Counted from the first letter of the stretch, positions 19,423 to 32,692 are shown. The stretch: 64,000 nucleotides of DNA from Brachionus plicatilis (GCA_010279815.1 QEOQ01000663.1:642640-706639), one strand, 5' to 3'. The notes: a model not told the origin generated them from the letters alone. Numbers and translations: made by a program.

Positions 19423-21726
19423 TTTGATTTTTGCTTATTTATAAATGTATCTTCAATTTTTTCTTCAACCAAACGTCCAGTCTTCATAAATTATTCGCCC
19501 AAACATTCTTGTATCCATAGTAGCTAAAAATATCAGCTTGAAGATGTTTGAGTTGTCTCATCAAAAATTAATTCAAAATTAAAAATCTTCTTCAAAATTG
19601 TGTGTCTAGCTTAATTACGTAACATTAATTTCGTTTGAATAGCTTAATTAAAGTTAAAAAAATATTTATTCATGATATTAAAAAATCAAATTAAAAGATT
19701 TATAAAATCAAACAAAATTGTGAATACAACACATTGTACTTTTGGGGCGAGTTAATTAATCTAGGACGAATTTAATCCCATTCAACAAAACACATTTATC
19801 TATTTAAAATAAATTTAATTTGCGAATTTTTCTTTTTTCCTAGGAAAAATGGTTTAAGTTTACTCCACTCTAGATTACGCAATCTTTAAAAAAATATTAA
19901 CAACATAAATTGAGTGGTTTTGGTTTTATTTTATAACAGTAATTTTAACAATTTTTAAAGGGTTTTTCATAACCATTCGGTTAAAATTTCAACAAGAAAT
20001 GATTTTTTTGTTAAAGCCTATATAAATTTGAATTATTTAGGTAAATCAATAACAGTAATGGATCTATTTTAATTAAATTTAAATTTATTTTGTAACAGAC
20101 TTGAATTTTTCTATTTAGATTTTTTAGAGATCTGTAAATATATTCTGAAAGAAATCTTCATTACGAATTTTGAGAAAGTACTAGCAATTATTTTTAGAGT
20201 ATTTCAAAACTTTGTAACGAGTAATTTTATTCAATTGTTAAACATCCTACAGATTTAATCAATTTTTGAAATTAATTGTATCTAAGATGTAATTTTGACC
20301 GAATCTTATACATAAATTAGAGAATGTTATTGTTTTCTTTTAAGGAACTTTAAAAATTTTAATTCTTTATCATATTTTTGCCAAAATCTTTAAAATTTAA
20401 TCATTGTGAATCATTGAGAAAAACAAATAGAAAAAATCAATTGTTCGATAAATAGCATTTATATTGAAATAAATTTTAACTTAGATAATAATAATAAAAA
20501 TAACAAAAATAAGCTACGGCAAGCATGCTTGCGGAGACGTCTTACTAGGAAGATATCTATGGCAGCTAAATACATAGAAATTTAGTTATTAGATAATTTA
20601 AAATAAAAACTCATTTTTATTTCAAGCGAAAAAATTAAAAAGAAATTTATTAATAAATATATTTTTTCCTTTTCCCAAAATATTTATTAAAATTTAGAAT
20701 GTACAATTGAATCAATTTTTTTTAGCTCGGTATAAAATTAAGAAATTTTAAAAGTTTATTAATATTTATTTTCAATTTTATGTTTTCGAAATTTTTCATA
20801 GCGTTCAAAAAATATTTTTGAATACTTTCCTATGTTAATTTAACAAAAAAAAATAATGAAAAAAAGCTTCCATGTGGATATAAATAATAATTTTTTTATT
20901 ACTGTGTTGTTTTAAAAATATTTATTTGCTTAATCATACAAGTTATACAATTTTAATAAGATATTTACCTAGAAAAAAGAAAGGGTTTGCATTTATATTT
21001 TAAAGAGGGCAAATTTTCATGATGTGTGAAAGCATAAAATTTTGGAAAGTAAAAATTCTCAATCAGTTGTTTTTTAAAAAAATTAAAAAATAGCTACAGA
21101 CAATTAAAAACAGCGATTAGATTTCAAATAAAATAATCTTAGATTAAACAAATCTTATTAAATTTATTTTTAATAAAATTTAGAGTTTAAAATCGATCTG
21201 CTCACGTTTTGTTTGAATATGTACCTTTTTATTTAAATAAATCTCTTGAATATTTTTTAGATATTTTTTGATTATGATTCTGCCATCAAGTTATTGAAAA
21301 CAACTTTTAGAATACTTGAATCTTTTTCTCACAATGAATTTCTTTAAAATATTTACTTTCTTTAAATTTTTTGTCTGTGAAAGCAGAATTTTACGAAAAA
21401 AAAATACTAAGAAAATATCTGGATTTACAAATTTTTCTTTTGGTTTTTATGATTTTAGATTAAAAATTGGACCAAAAAAGAATAATTTTATTCATTGTTA
21501 AAATATTATGTAACTTTAAAAATAATAACTTTTAGTTGTATTTAAGTTTTAATGGTTAAAAAAATTATCGTTGAACAGTTTTCCAACTTAAAAAATTTTT
21601 ACGTTTTTCATCACAAATATTTTTCTTTATTATTTTTAAATAAAATTTTTTGAAAGATTTCTACAAAAATATTTATTTTTTAGAAATGACATAAGTGTTT
21701 ATCACATTTAATAGTTAACTGCAAAA
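19423..21726. other. Gene-poor AT-rich region
   Basis: About 2.3 kb with no supported exon. A 14-bp GC-richer palindrome, GCAAGCATGCTTGC, lies near 20519. Short open frames such as 21316..21501 are chance. Confidence 0.55.
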
Positions 21727-24611
21727 ATGTGTGAAAGAAGAAAACTTGTTAAATTGCTATTTTTATCATTATCTTTATTAGTTGCCTTTATATCTGTAAT
21801 AAATTTTTACACGTCAACCGTTAACATGCGTTCATTCAACTTTTCGGAAGTTAAAGAAGCTTTTGTAATAAAACAGCTTAAACCAAGATTCTATTCTTTA
21901 AAATCCTCCAGTCTTATTAAAATCGATCAATGTCAACAATTAACTCAGAATAAAGAACTTTGTAATATATCAATCACAGTAAAAACCACAAATTCTAATC
22001 ATCAAAAAAAAGTGATACCCATTATTCAAACCTGGTTCTCTCAGTTGGCATCTCAAGTAAGTTAATTGTATATAAAAATTTGTTTCATAACAATAATTCC
22101 AAGTAGAGTATTTTATCTAATGCAAATACCTGAAATATCCTTTAAATAATCCAAATTTTAAAATTGTATTTCATATTGTTCACATTCAAATTGTGTGCTC
22201 CTTTTATTTCTTTTTTTTTTATTTATTTAAATTAATTAAATAAATAAACTATCATGCCATATACTAGTTTTGAAAATACAAATTAAATTAGAATAAACAG
22301 AGTTTTAAAAGCTTTGAAGATATTTTAGAAAAGTTAATTTTTTTTAAGGTATATTTTATAACTGATAGAGAAGACCGAACAATTAGTAGATTAACTCGTA
22401 ATATAGCTTATTAATTTTTTTGCTTCAAATTTTCTCATTTTGTTTTTTAAGACAATCATCTTATTGATACTAAATGTGGAAGCAATCATTATAGGTAACT
22501 TAAAAAAATTTTTTTAAGATTGTGCATTTAATGAAAAATTGATCTAATTTTAAGTAAAAAATGAATTCTTTATTAGAAAAAAAATGTTTTAAAATTAATT
22601 CAGATTTAATAGTTTTATTTTAAGCAATTGTTATTTCTTCTTTTAAAATATTATTTTTAATTTCAAAAAGAAAGAATATTTTTAAATTTGAATTTTTTAA
22701 CCGTAGGAAAAATGAATTGATTTTCAGAAACCGACCGAAATCTGAAAAAGTTAATTCTTGTCAAGACTAGCGTTGGGCGGCGGCCAAGCCTGGCCGGTCC
22801 GAATGCGGCCAATTTGGTAATCAGACCGGCGGTCAAAAATTTGGATGCTTGGAAGTTTTTGATGTTCTTTTAGGTTTTTAATTTAAAGAAACGAAAAATT
22901 TTCAAATATTACATACAAATCTCTAAACTCTAATCTAAAAAAAAAAATCAAAAATTTAGCTTTTTCAAGAAAAATTATATTTTCTAAAAAAATTTGGCAT
23001 TTTCTATTAAAATAAAATTTTTGCCAATTTTTTTCGCTGATATGGTTTGATCGCAAATTTCGTCATCCTTCATTGATTTGGCCGGCCAACTTCGCAGTCC
23101 AAATTTTTGGCCGCATCAATGGCCGTTTGTACGGTTCCCAACACTAGTTATGATCAACAGTGACAATTCAATTTTTAACAGCTTGCTAGTAAATTATTCA
23201 AAAAACTATGATTCATTGATAAAAAAATTTATTGTAATTAACAATTTTTTTTAAAAAAGTTAAGCTGTATTAAATCATCTGTTAATTATTAATAACTTGG
23301 AATAACTAATAATTATTAGTTATTCCAAGTTTGATTTTTTTTATTTTTATTTAATAAATTTATTTTAAAGATGAATTTACTTTTATGATTCGAGTTATAT
23401 TTAACGTAAAACATAATTTAATTTTATTTTATTTACCAGGCTAAATATTAGAATCGTTTTCTAATATAACATTAAATGCATTTTGATTATTTTACGTTAA
23501 TTATGTTTGATAGAAAACAGAAAAATACTCTTTTTGATATAATTCTCACTTTTTTTTAAATAGTGATTATTAAGAAATAAGATAATCTTTTAAGATTTAT
23601 TCAAAAAATTTTAAATTTAATTAATATTATCTGTTAAATGCGCAACCTTAATGAAAAAATCTAACTTAATTATTTTTTTTAAAGAGAATCGTTAAGTTGT
23701 AAGCTAGAAGAAGAGCTCAGACATTTTGGGCGAAATCCTTCAAAGTAAAACGATAAAATAAAATTTCAATTATTTAATCTTGGTTATTACAAAAGTTGGT
23801 ATTGTCATTTTGACGACGACAATTATTTGAATGTTAACCGTCTTTTTGATGTTTTGAAAAATTATGATTTTCGTAATGATTGGTATATTGGTAAGAAAAG
23901 TATAAATCATAAATTATCAGCCATCTATAAGAATGTATTTTTTGAATATAAAATTTTAAAAATAAAATAAATCTTTTTGTTACTTAGAAAGTTCATTATT
24001 TTTCGTTTGCTACTGGAGGTGCAGGTTGGTTTTTTTCTTAAATTATAAAATTTAGTTATTTTATAATTAAATTAAAGGTTTTTGCTTGAGTAAATCGCTA
24101 TTTAATAAGATATCTACTTATATAGAGTAATTTTAAAGAATATTGAAACAAAAAATTAAACTGCCATTTTAGGGATTTTGTGAATATATCAAATTCAATC
24201 GGTCTCCCAGATGACTGCTCTCTCGGATTTATAATAGGTAAGATTTGGCCTGATGTTTTTTCCTAAATTTAAATTTGCTTAACATAAAGAAAGCTTAATA
24301 GGCGTGAATTTAACCGAAATACATGATTTTCATTCACATTTGGAGTATTTAGGTTCATTTAATTCAAATAACCTGAAAAATCAAGTAAGTCAAAATAAAT
24401 ATAAAGATTTTTTTTTTAATTCTTGAAAGGTTTCTCTCAGTTATAAATTTGAAACCAATAATTTTGTCAATATATCAGCGTTTAAAAATTCTGATGAAGA
24501 TCCTACTAAGTAATTTTAATTTTTTTTAATTTTTTTTTATAATTTATTATTTTTAGATTTAAAGCAATACATTGCAATTTGTATTCAAAACAATCAATTT
24601 GTTTAAATTAA
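21727..24611 (+). CDS. fng: Fringe beta-1,3-N-acetylglucosaminyltransferase
   Basis: Eleven exons join in phase: 21727..22056, 22349..22397, 22452..22494, 23685..23744, 23796..23934, 23988..24024, 24078..24126, 24173..24237, 24302..24384, 24430..24509, 24557..24611; 329 residues. The start encodes a signal anchor (KLLFLSLSLLVAFISVINFY), as expected for a Golgi type II enzyme. Fringe motifs follow in order: ITVKTTNSNH, VYFITDRED, SLSCKLEEE, the metal-binding WYCHFDDDNYLNV, YIGKKSINHKL, FATGGAGFCLS, GLPDDCSLGFI, DFHSHLEYL and FKAIHCNLYS. Fringe extends O-fucose on Notch EGF repeats and sets ligand preference. Exon 5 reads through a GTAAGA inside it; keeping those bases restores the conserved YIGKKS. 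Intron 3 (1190 bp) holds a MITE and a palindrome. Confidence 0.93.
22766..23148. mobile_element. GC-rich MITE-like element in a fng intron
   Basis: A 383-bp insert, far richer in G+C at its ends than its surroundings. It begins ACTAGCGTTGGG and ends CCCAACACTAGT, which are reverse complements with one mismatch. Inside are several GGCC-rich blocks in inverted arrangement (GGCCAATTTGG near the left end, GGCCGGCCAA near the right). TAGNGTTGGG ends recall hAT elements, but no clear 8-bp target duplication is visible. It encodes nothing. Confidence 0.65.
23294..23331. repeat. Perfect 38-bp palindrome
   Basis: The sequence from AACTTGGAATAAC to its mirror GTTATTCCAAGTT is its own reverse complement with no loop. 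It lies in fng intron 3, about 150 bp past the MITE. Confidence 0.9.
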
Positions 24612-25530
24612 TATTCTTAATTTTTCTTTTTCATATAAATATTTTTATCAATAAATTAATTGATTAATTTTTTAATAATTTATATTTTTGACTCCCAAAA
24701 TAAGTCAAAGTGGAAAAATTTCTAATTTTTTCCAGTCTAAAAACTCCCTTTTTTTAAATCAAAGTAACATTAAACATAATATATCTCGGTAGATTACTGA
24801 TAAATCATGTCTAATGCTATAAAAAAAATAGAATTGACTTTTTGGTTAGATAAGCTACTACTACTACTAAAGTTTAAAAAAGATACGACTTTAAGGTGAT
24901 TCCAAGTGAGGAATTCCGGTAGCATTAAACCAAAATTATCATTTTTTATAAATTATTGTTTGTGCCTTTTGAATGAAAAGTTAAACTTAAAATTATTTAA
25001 AAACAAAAATTAGGCTTCGTAGAAAAAACAAAAATAGTCGAACAGGTTAAGTGTCTCTAAAAATATTCAGTTAAGTCTATAAATTTTGTCAAACGAATCT
25101 GGAAAAACAACGATATTTTTTAGTTCACAAAAATAAATTGGACAATACCTTATAAAAGAAAAAAGAGAAAGCTAAAAGCGAATTAGTTATGATTGAAATT
25201 TAAGATTTAATCCATAATATTAATCCTGAATTTTTAAATTAATGAAATTTAAGATTATTCAAAGATTAGATTAAAAAATATTTTTAAATCGTAAATTATT
25301 GTGTTGAAATAGTTGTTTTTTAGTTTTTTTGTTCTATTGGTATAAAATTAAGTCTAAGTAATTCAAAATTTTAATTTAATAAATTTTCAAGTTGGAGTTA
25401 ATTCTTGAACAATTTTCTTAAAATTTCTTATAAAATAATGTTGTTAACTTTAGACAATAAATAACGATTCAAAAAAGAAAATAACAAAATTTTTAAACAA
25501 TTTGTTTTCAGGTAATTTGTTCCAATCGTT
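24612..25530. other. AT-rich spacer downstream of fng
   Basis: No exon is supported. A short TAC/CTA microsatellite lies near 24848. Confidence 0.5.
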
Positions 25531-25785
25531 ATGCAAGCAACTAATCAACATTTTTCATTTTCGTTTCCGAGAAGTTTTAGAGCAGAAAAAAAACTCTCTG
25601 TTTCAAGGCGAAAAACAAATTGGATCGAATCATGCAAAAATCTTTGGAATTTATTTGAAAATTTTTGGACCTTTTTTAAAAAATTAGTCTTGGTTACTTT
25701 ATCTTATGCAGCAATAATTACCATAAACGTGTATTTAACATCTAATGAAAGAATTCAATCAATAGACTCGACTCGAAACGAATGA
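25531..25785 (+). CDS. Hypothetical small single-pass membrane protein
   Basis: Open frame of 84 residues starting at ATG 25531. The first half is basic and aromatic (FSFSFPRSFRAEKK, then WNLFENFWTFFKK). One hydrophobic segment follows (LVLVTLSYAAIITINVYL), then a short polar tail. A good acceptor (TTGTTTTCAG) ends 20 bp upstream of the ATG, so this may be the coding exon of a gene with a spliced leader exon. An AATAAA lies near 25905. No family is recognised, and it could be chance. Confidence 0.4.
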   Translation: MQATNQHFSFSFPRSFRAEKKLSVSRRKTNWIESCKNLWNLFENFWTFFKKLVLVTLSYAAIITINVYLTSNERIQSIDSTRNE

Positions 25786-26309
25786 TTTTTACTTTGCTTG
25801 TTTTAAGGATTTTTTAAAAAATATTTTCAAATTTTTGACATTTATTTTCAGTTAATTTCTAAATAATATTTGAAAAACTTTTTTTACTTTTTACATTATT
25901 AATTGAATAAATAGAACGCTTTTTTCATATCCTTTTACTCTTTTCATCAGTAAATAGACTTAATTTTTTAGAAATTATTATTTTTTTAATTTTAAAAGAT
26001 TTATTATAGTTAAAATTTAATTTTTTAGCAAATTTTTAAACTAATTAATCTTAAACTGAAAGGATTGAAATATTTTTATTCTATTTTGATCCGTTAAAAT
26101 TACTTCTTTTGCATTTTAATTACTGATATTAGTATTTCTTAGTCATATTTTTAATAATAATAAATGGAGCTTTTTATTTTTGTTTTTTTAACTTTTTCAA
26201 ATGAAGTCTAAACACTTTTGGGGTCTTTTTTGTAAGTATTCAATTAATTTTCTCAATATATATGCATTATATATGCACATTTTCAAAACAAATTTTTATT
26301 ACTTTAATC
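25786..26309. other. AT-rich spacer
   Basis: No feature supported. Confidence 0.5.
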
Positions 26310-27532
26310 ATGTCTAGTATGGTGAACAATTGCTGGACAAGTTTTTCAAAATTCATGAAACAATTTTTCAAATGGACACAATTCTCCTTGAGAAGGAAGG
26401 AGTAATGGGGCACGAAGTCCAGTAAAGTGCACTAGGATGGTCATCAAGTAAAGATGGGATAAAAAGGAAAGCAGCATAGTCATGATGGATAAGGCTTCTT
26501 GAAGAAAGTGGAGCGGAAATTGAATTGCTTGGACGGTTAATGAGAAAGTTCGCTGCAGAAATAATGGTCAGTGACAATAGATACAGCGTCTGCAACCAGG
26601 AGGTGAAGATGGACATGGTTTGGCATCATATAAAGACTTTTGAAAAAATAATAGTGTGTGCACAAAGTAAAGTTCTTCGAAAAAAAGATGGAACAACTTT
26701 AAACAACTGTAAAAAAACTCGAAAAAAATGAAAACATGCCAAACTGCAGGGTAGAAATAAAGAAAACAGAAAAAGCGCAAACCTTTTAACATGTCGTCCG
26801 GCTTTTTAGTTGCCCTAAATGCAAAACAAGACTAGCTGAGTAGGAATGCTCAGCTAGTGACCGCATGTGTGACGTCAAGATCAAGAGTCAGACTGTGTAA
26901 GGGAAAGATTGTCCGTAACCACAATTGTATGGTATATTCAGGACGCACAACAATCTCGAATGTTGAAGACTGGCTAAATTTCTCAGTATGCTATGTGGAG
27001 ACGAAGAATGCTTAAGAAGTTTTAAGGAGCATTTTACAACTAGAGAAGGAAAATTTGTATGCCACAACTGCAGAATGAAGAACCCATGGAAATTGTTGAA
27101 AATAAAGCTGCCTTAGTGTGAAAATCTGGAGAAAAGAAGAAATAGAACCTAAAAGCAATTGAAATATGGCAAGTTCAAAATAAAAAGAGAAACAACTAAA
27201 TATTTGAAAAAAATTGAAACTTAAAATTTTATGAAACTTTTAAAATTTTTTTTATTTTATTTTAATTTATTTTTTTGGAAAAAAAATGATGAGTAGAATT
27301 AATATAATATTTAGTATTGTTCACAAAATTGTCTTGTTTAGATATTTTGCGAAATTGAGGACAATTTGCATTTTAAGGAGGGAGGAATGTAGTTTGGTTA
27401 CGTGATCAGACTATTAATATAACTTGTTTCTTTAATAGAAAAGAGATTCAGTTGTTATTTCTAGACTTATTTTAAATAAAGTGTTGAACTAAATAAAAAG
27501 CCTGTTATTTCACACTCGGCCTGTCATACACA
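26310..27532 (+). mobile_element. Degenerate LTR-retrotransposon remnant (gag-like and 3' LTR-like)
   Basis: Base composition rises clearly from 26380 to 27120, with broken frames resembling retroelement gag: hydrophilic helical stretches (IHETIFQMDTILLEKEG, EIELLGRLMRKFAAEIM) and isolated Cys pairs (CPKC near 26812, CHNC near 27060). At 27374 a purine tract AAGGAGGGAGGAA precedes a segment starting TGTAG (27388), which contains AATAAA and ends near CATACA (27530), as a polypurine tract and short LTR would. No 5' LTR, pol region or intact frame is visible. The assignment rests on layout, not on a firm protein match. Confidence 0.35.
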
Positions 27533-28411
27533 TGAATTGTTCATGAAAAGTATTCACTCGATTTTGATGCCATGTCACAAACACCGCAAATAAAAAAATA
27601 AAATTAATAACTAAATTTTAACTTAATTTATATAAATTAAGTTAATGTTATCGAAAATTAAAAGTTTTGATGTTGAAAGCTTCAACATTGTTCTCTTGAA
27701 TACAAAGCAATCTATTAATCTTGAATAAAAATACTCAAAGGTTTTTTCTCTACATTTGATTTGGCCATCGGTTCAGATTTTTGGTGTTTTCTAATTTAAA
27801 TCATAACTCAATTTTTTTAGTCATTTTTATTGTGTATATTCATTAAAACTATTTACTTCAAGCTTTAAATTTAAAAGTTTTATGATAGATTTATAATAAC
27901 TTTTTTCTAATTCTCTTGAATTTTTAAACTTATATTTCCTTTTACTAGTTTCTCATAGTTCCATATCAACCAAAATTTTTGGAATCTTGTTTCATTTTAT
28001 AAAACTAAAATTATAAATAACATATGTTTGATTATTTTTATTCCAATCCTTATATTGTGAAAGCTAAGAATGTTTTCAGCCCCTATCTTCACTTAAGACA
28101 TAATTGTTATAGTCCTTTGGTATCGATCAAGTGATTTTTTAGTTCTCAACTTAATTTTTTTAAATCTTTTTACATTAGTTGGTCATGAAAACTTAGATTA
28201 ATTTTTCAATTAATTTACACCTTATCGGTAATTTGTGTTTTAGTGGTTTTGATATATGTCAATAATAAATCGTTAAGACAATTGGAATTTTTTTAGTGTA
28301 TTACTAAGAATTCTAAAACTGATAATTTAAGGTCATCTTATTTTTTTGTTTTAGCATAAATTAAATTAAATTATTAAATTAAATTAATTTAAAAACTGTT
28401 AAAATATTTAT
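27533..28411. other. AT-rich spacer
   Basis: No feature supported between the retroelement remnant and the FBXW4 stop codon. Confidence 0.5.
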
Positions 28412-30028
28412 TTAACTGTATCTAAAGTCAAGTAAAATTATACCAAGATCTACACCTGCCAAAATGCAATCTGGAGTGCAAGCTAAGGAGTAAACGGAAC
28501 TGTTTGTTTTACACACTTCAAATGATCGGATTATTCTGTTTACTCTTCTATCCCAATATCGAACTATACTTTGTCTATCATTCCCGGAGAGAAGTCCATA
28601 ATATTTGCTACAGCAGACCGAATAGATACTCATATCTTCAGGCTCCTCTAATGATTGAATACTTTTTTATTAAAATTTAAAATTTATTCTTACAAAAAAA
28701 TTGAGACAATACCATTTGTTAGATCTTAAGTCGAATATCCTGATGAATGTATCATATCCAGCAGACATAACCGTGTTTTCATCAATGAAGCTTAAAGATA
28801 ATATACCAGCTCCTATTTTAATTCCTCCAGGACTAACTAAGTGTTGTTTTTCTTTAAAACTATTTTGATAGAAAAATTCAAATCCAATTTTCCTTTTTTA
28901 TTCACTTACCTAAATAAATCATATATTCTAACAGGAGATGGTATTGAATTTTTGTGTGGATATATTCCAGCAGTTCCTACTGCTAAATCTCTTGATATAT
29001 TTTTAAAAACTTTCGAGTAATTAGAAAATTAAGTTACTTTTCAGAAGGCGAAAAACAACATCTAATAATTCGGTCTTTTACATTTATTTGTGAAAAACTA
29101 AAATCATCAGTGGAACCAATTTTTAGTAATCCATTAGTGCACCCGTATATTATTTTTTTATATTTTAGTCCTAAATCAACACAATTAATCCTGTTATTTT
29201 GTTCGGCCAGTTCATTTATCATTTCAAATCTGTCATTTTCATATAAAAAAAGCTTCAGTCCTTTACTTTAAAAAAAAGAATTTAAATAAAAAAGTAGATT
29301 GAAAAAGTTTACTCGAATGAGCATACAAGAAAGTCGTCTTTTTTTTTAAATTTTCGAATATCGCCATATCCAACTATTGGAACTCTATTGACTGTTTTAA
29401 TTTTATTTACAAACTTTTTTCTTCTATAATATTTGTCAGAAATCTCAATTGGATTCGACTTAATGACATCGTCTAGGTTAAGCCATAAAAATTGATTGTC
29501 ATCAGTTAAATAAACACTACGAAAACCATATGAATCTCTGGTATCTTCGCCTATTTGAATTGAAGGAAACATTCTATATTTTCAAGTCTGGTTAATTTTT
29601 ATTTTTATTTCATTTCACAATACTTTTCTGAAAATGCATAGATTTTTTTTTGAACTACTGGATTATTTTTAAGGTTCAAATAGCATTTCAAGCGGTAGAA
29701 ATTGTTAAAATCAACTGAATAACTTTTGCTTAACGATAAAATAAAGATTTTATTAAATTAGGGTTGATGATTGAGTTACCTGTATTCATCATATTGATTG
29801 AAACCTAAAAAATTTTGTTAAACTATCAAAATTTAATTTAGATAAAAATTTACCAAACGGGTAATTTAAATCAAGAACTGGATAATTATTAATATTTTTT
29901 ATTACATAATTAAAAATAATATCTTTAAAATATTTGCTACACTGAGAAATGGAAAACAGGTCCTCAAGACTTAAGTATTTACTGAAAATAAGTATTAGAA
30001 TATCATTTGGTAAATTGGTTAACATCAT
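28412..30028 (-). CDS. FBXW4: F-box/WD repeat protein FBXW4
   Basis: Eight exons in phase: 30028..29854, 29804..29780, 29722..29624, 29573..29313, 29265..29038, 28990..28910, 28832..28713, 28661..28412; 412 residues, the same length as human FBXW4. An N-terminal F-box (LPNDILILIFSKYLSLEDL) is followed by a divergent linker and WD-like blades: INCVDLGLKYKKI, DRIIRCCFSP, GAGILSLSFIDENTVMS, AGYDTFIRIFDLRS, SGNDRQSIVRYWDRRV, SVYSLACTPD, ending GIILLDFRYS as in FBXW4. F-box proteins bring substrates to SCF ubiquitin ligases through SKP1. Exon 2 has only 25 nt. For exon 7 the acceptor at 28833 is the only one of three nearby AGs that keeps the frame. Substrates of FBXW4 are poorly known. Confidence 0.88.
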
Positions 30029-30196
30029 TTTACTTTTTCGAATTTTGTTACATAAAAAATTTGGGTTTTTATTTAAAAGTATAATTTTTAGATTATGAAA
30101 TTATAAAAATCATTGGCTAATTAATATTTTTAATAATACATTCATTATAAATAATTAATCTAACTTTACTTTAGGTTAGAATAATATTAAACGGTT

Positions 30197-30348
30197 ATGC
30201 CTGTTTTCGACATAATTCATTCGACAGGTAAATTTTAGACAACATTTATCTTGATATGAATGAATTTTTGACAGATATCTCAAATTTGAATCAGGAAATT
30301 TATCAATTGAAAAATATTCAAAAAAGGTCAATAAAGACTTTAAATTAA
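30197..30348 (+). CDS. Possible tiny protein divergent from FBXW4
   Basis: Two exons, 30197..30227 and 30275..30348, would encode 34 residues starting MPVFDIIHSTDISNL and ending KNIQKRSIKTLN. The 47-bp intron has GTAAAT and TTTGACAG ends, like real introns nearby. A second donor (AG|GTCAAT) inside exon 2 would allow the frame to continue into DNA near 30410. The start lies 168 bp from the FBXW4 start in divergent orientation. The helical pattern EIYQLKNIQKR suggests a short coiled coil. It resembles no family I know and could be chance. Confidence 0.35.
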
Positions 30349-32692
30349 TTATTTCATCTATTAAATTCTATTAAGTAAGATACAATTTAAAAAATTTTTT
30401 TTCCTTAAAGACAAAGTTTTGCTAGGATTAAAATCTGAACTAGCTTGATTTAATTGCTCTTCCTTAAAAATATTAACTGGCTTACGTCTTTTGATACGAC
30501 CAAAACACAACTTCATTTTAAATTCATTTTCTTTTAAGTTATTTGTTGAATTGTTTATCTTAAGTTAATTCTCGATTTGGTGACAGGGCAGCGTCAAACT
30601 AAAAAGCTATCACAAAATCAAAATGTCACAAATTCGCTCCTGTGACATGAATGTCACTAAATCGAAGAAAAAATATTATTTATTTACAGAGTAATTTATT
30701 TACAAATAAATATACTAAAAATGTTCAATAATTAAATTTTTTATCCATAATCGAATTTTTTTAATTCATTTTTTTATTTCATTATTAATGGTCACAAAAA
30801 TGAAGTCATTTTTCTGTCACAATATCAAATTGTCACAAAATCAAAACTCACAATTTAAAATTAATTTATTATGTTTATGCCTAAACCTAACGTGCGTTAT
30901 GTTATTTTTACGTAAGATTCATGAATTACGAAATTTTCCTCTGACTTTCTGCAAATTCTAATCCAGACGAAAAAATTGACAATTTTTAACCATTGTTTGA
31001 GTTTTTAATAAAATTTTATTTATTTTTTTAAAAAATTTTAAATTACTTCTTCCAAAATCTTCTAATTTTTAAAATAATTTGTTTTAAATTTTGGTATTTG
31101 TTTGGTAGAAATGCTCGAAATGATATTTAATAAAGAATATTTTGAATTCTAATCTTTAATGATATTAGTAGGTGAAATAAAATTTTTTAATAAGTAATTT
31201 ATATCTTCTCTTAAAAAAAAGTTATTCAAATCTAGCTTTTCGTAATGAACTTAACTTTAAAAAATGCAATTAATTTTACAAAATTCTTAAAATTTCAAAT
31301 TTAATGAAAATTATTAAATAAAAAGAGAGAACAAAATTAAACTTTGTTTGACGAAAAATGATAGCTCTTGAACATGTTAATCAATGAATCAAATAAATAC
31401 ACTTCAATAAAATTCTGACTGTAAATTAAATAAAAAAATAAAATGGAGGACATCATATAATGTTGATGATAATTAATCATATAAAGCAGTCTTTAACCTT
31501 TGAGAAATTTTTAGACATCGCCATCATTAGTTTTAATTTTGCGATCAAAAAAATAATCGTTTACCGTAGATAAAATTTTCTAGTTGAATATAATTTTTTT
31601 TAAGAATTTCTAATTATTTAAATAGCGAAAAGTTACATTCGTTCTTATCACTTTTTCAGAAGTAGTAAAAATGTTTGGAAATGTGACATCTTCTAACCCT
31701 TAAATCTCTTTAATTAAAAAATTTATTCAAATCAAGCTGAAGTGAAAATATTGAATTGAAAGGAAATTAACTTTCAAAAAATTATTAGATAGCTAGAATT
31801 TAATTTTCGGATAACCATTTTTGACCAACCGTTATTAGAACTAACCTATTCGCGTTTTGTTTTCTCTATTACCACTAAAAATAAATTTTTAAATGAAATA
31901 TTAAAAAAAATAAAACTCTGTTTCATTTATAAAGATTATATTGAATGTTTGATTATTTTTCAAAGATTTTTTAAAATTATTTAAATAACTATAATAAAAA
32001 GTTACTAAAATTTTAAGCTTACTCATTTTATCATACAAGTTCGACTAGAATAAGTTGAGTGAGAAGAATGTTAAGACATGACTGAGTTCCATTGGTTATT
32101 AAACTAGTGGAATAATTTAAAGATAATTTCTAATCAGATATGTCCAACATTTAACTCCATTAAGTAATTGCTACCTTACAATTTCTCTTTTCTTTCCTGA
32201 ACTTTCAAATATTTAAACATGTGAAAGCTGTCACACGCTAATATTTGAATTATTCTTCTTTTTTAATTAATTTTTTATATTTGATATTTTTCTAATCTTA
32301 ACGAGCTTTAGCTCAGTACATATAAACAAATAAATACAATAAAAAAATTCATTTAAACTTTTCAATATTTTCGTTTTTTTTTTTTAATTTTTTCAATCAA
32401 CACATTTATTGTAGACTATTATTTATTTTTTTGTATTCAATTAAAAAAATTTAATTTAAATATTTTCAAAAATCATAAGTTATTTCAACTATTAAAAAAA
32501 TTTATAATTTTTTTATTTTAAACCCTAATCTCAATTTTTAGCATAAATGCATTCATATAAAATTATAATAAATTTCAAAATCAACTTGCTAAATATATCT
32601 GTATAATTGGCAAAAAATTAATAAAAACAAAAATTTATTTTTGAGTTATTTAAAAGAGTGCTTTTGGAAAACAAATAGCATAAAGCTATAAT
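30349..32692. other. AT-rich intergenic DNA
   Basis: No exon is supported. A 94-bp hairpin-ended element (30572..30665) is listed separately. Confidence 0.55.
30572..30665. repeat. 94-bp element with 14-bp inverted ends
   Basis: It starts TCGATTTGGTGACA and ends TGTCACTAAATCGA, reverse complements with one mismatch. Several TGTCACAAA/GTGACA motifs repeat inside and continue to about 30845. It may be a very small MITE. Confidence 0.5.

Noticed and set aside
26368..26792. Minus-strand frames of 82 and 74 codons in the retroelement-like block
   Set aside because: The opposite strand shows the gag-like helical pattern over a longer stretch, and these frames lack any recognised motif.
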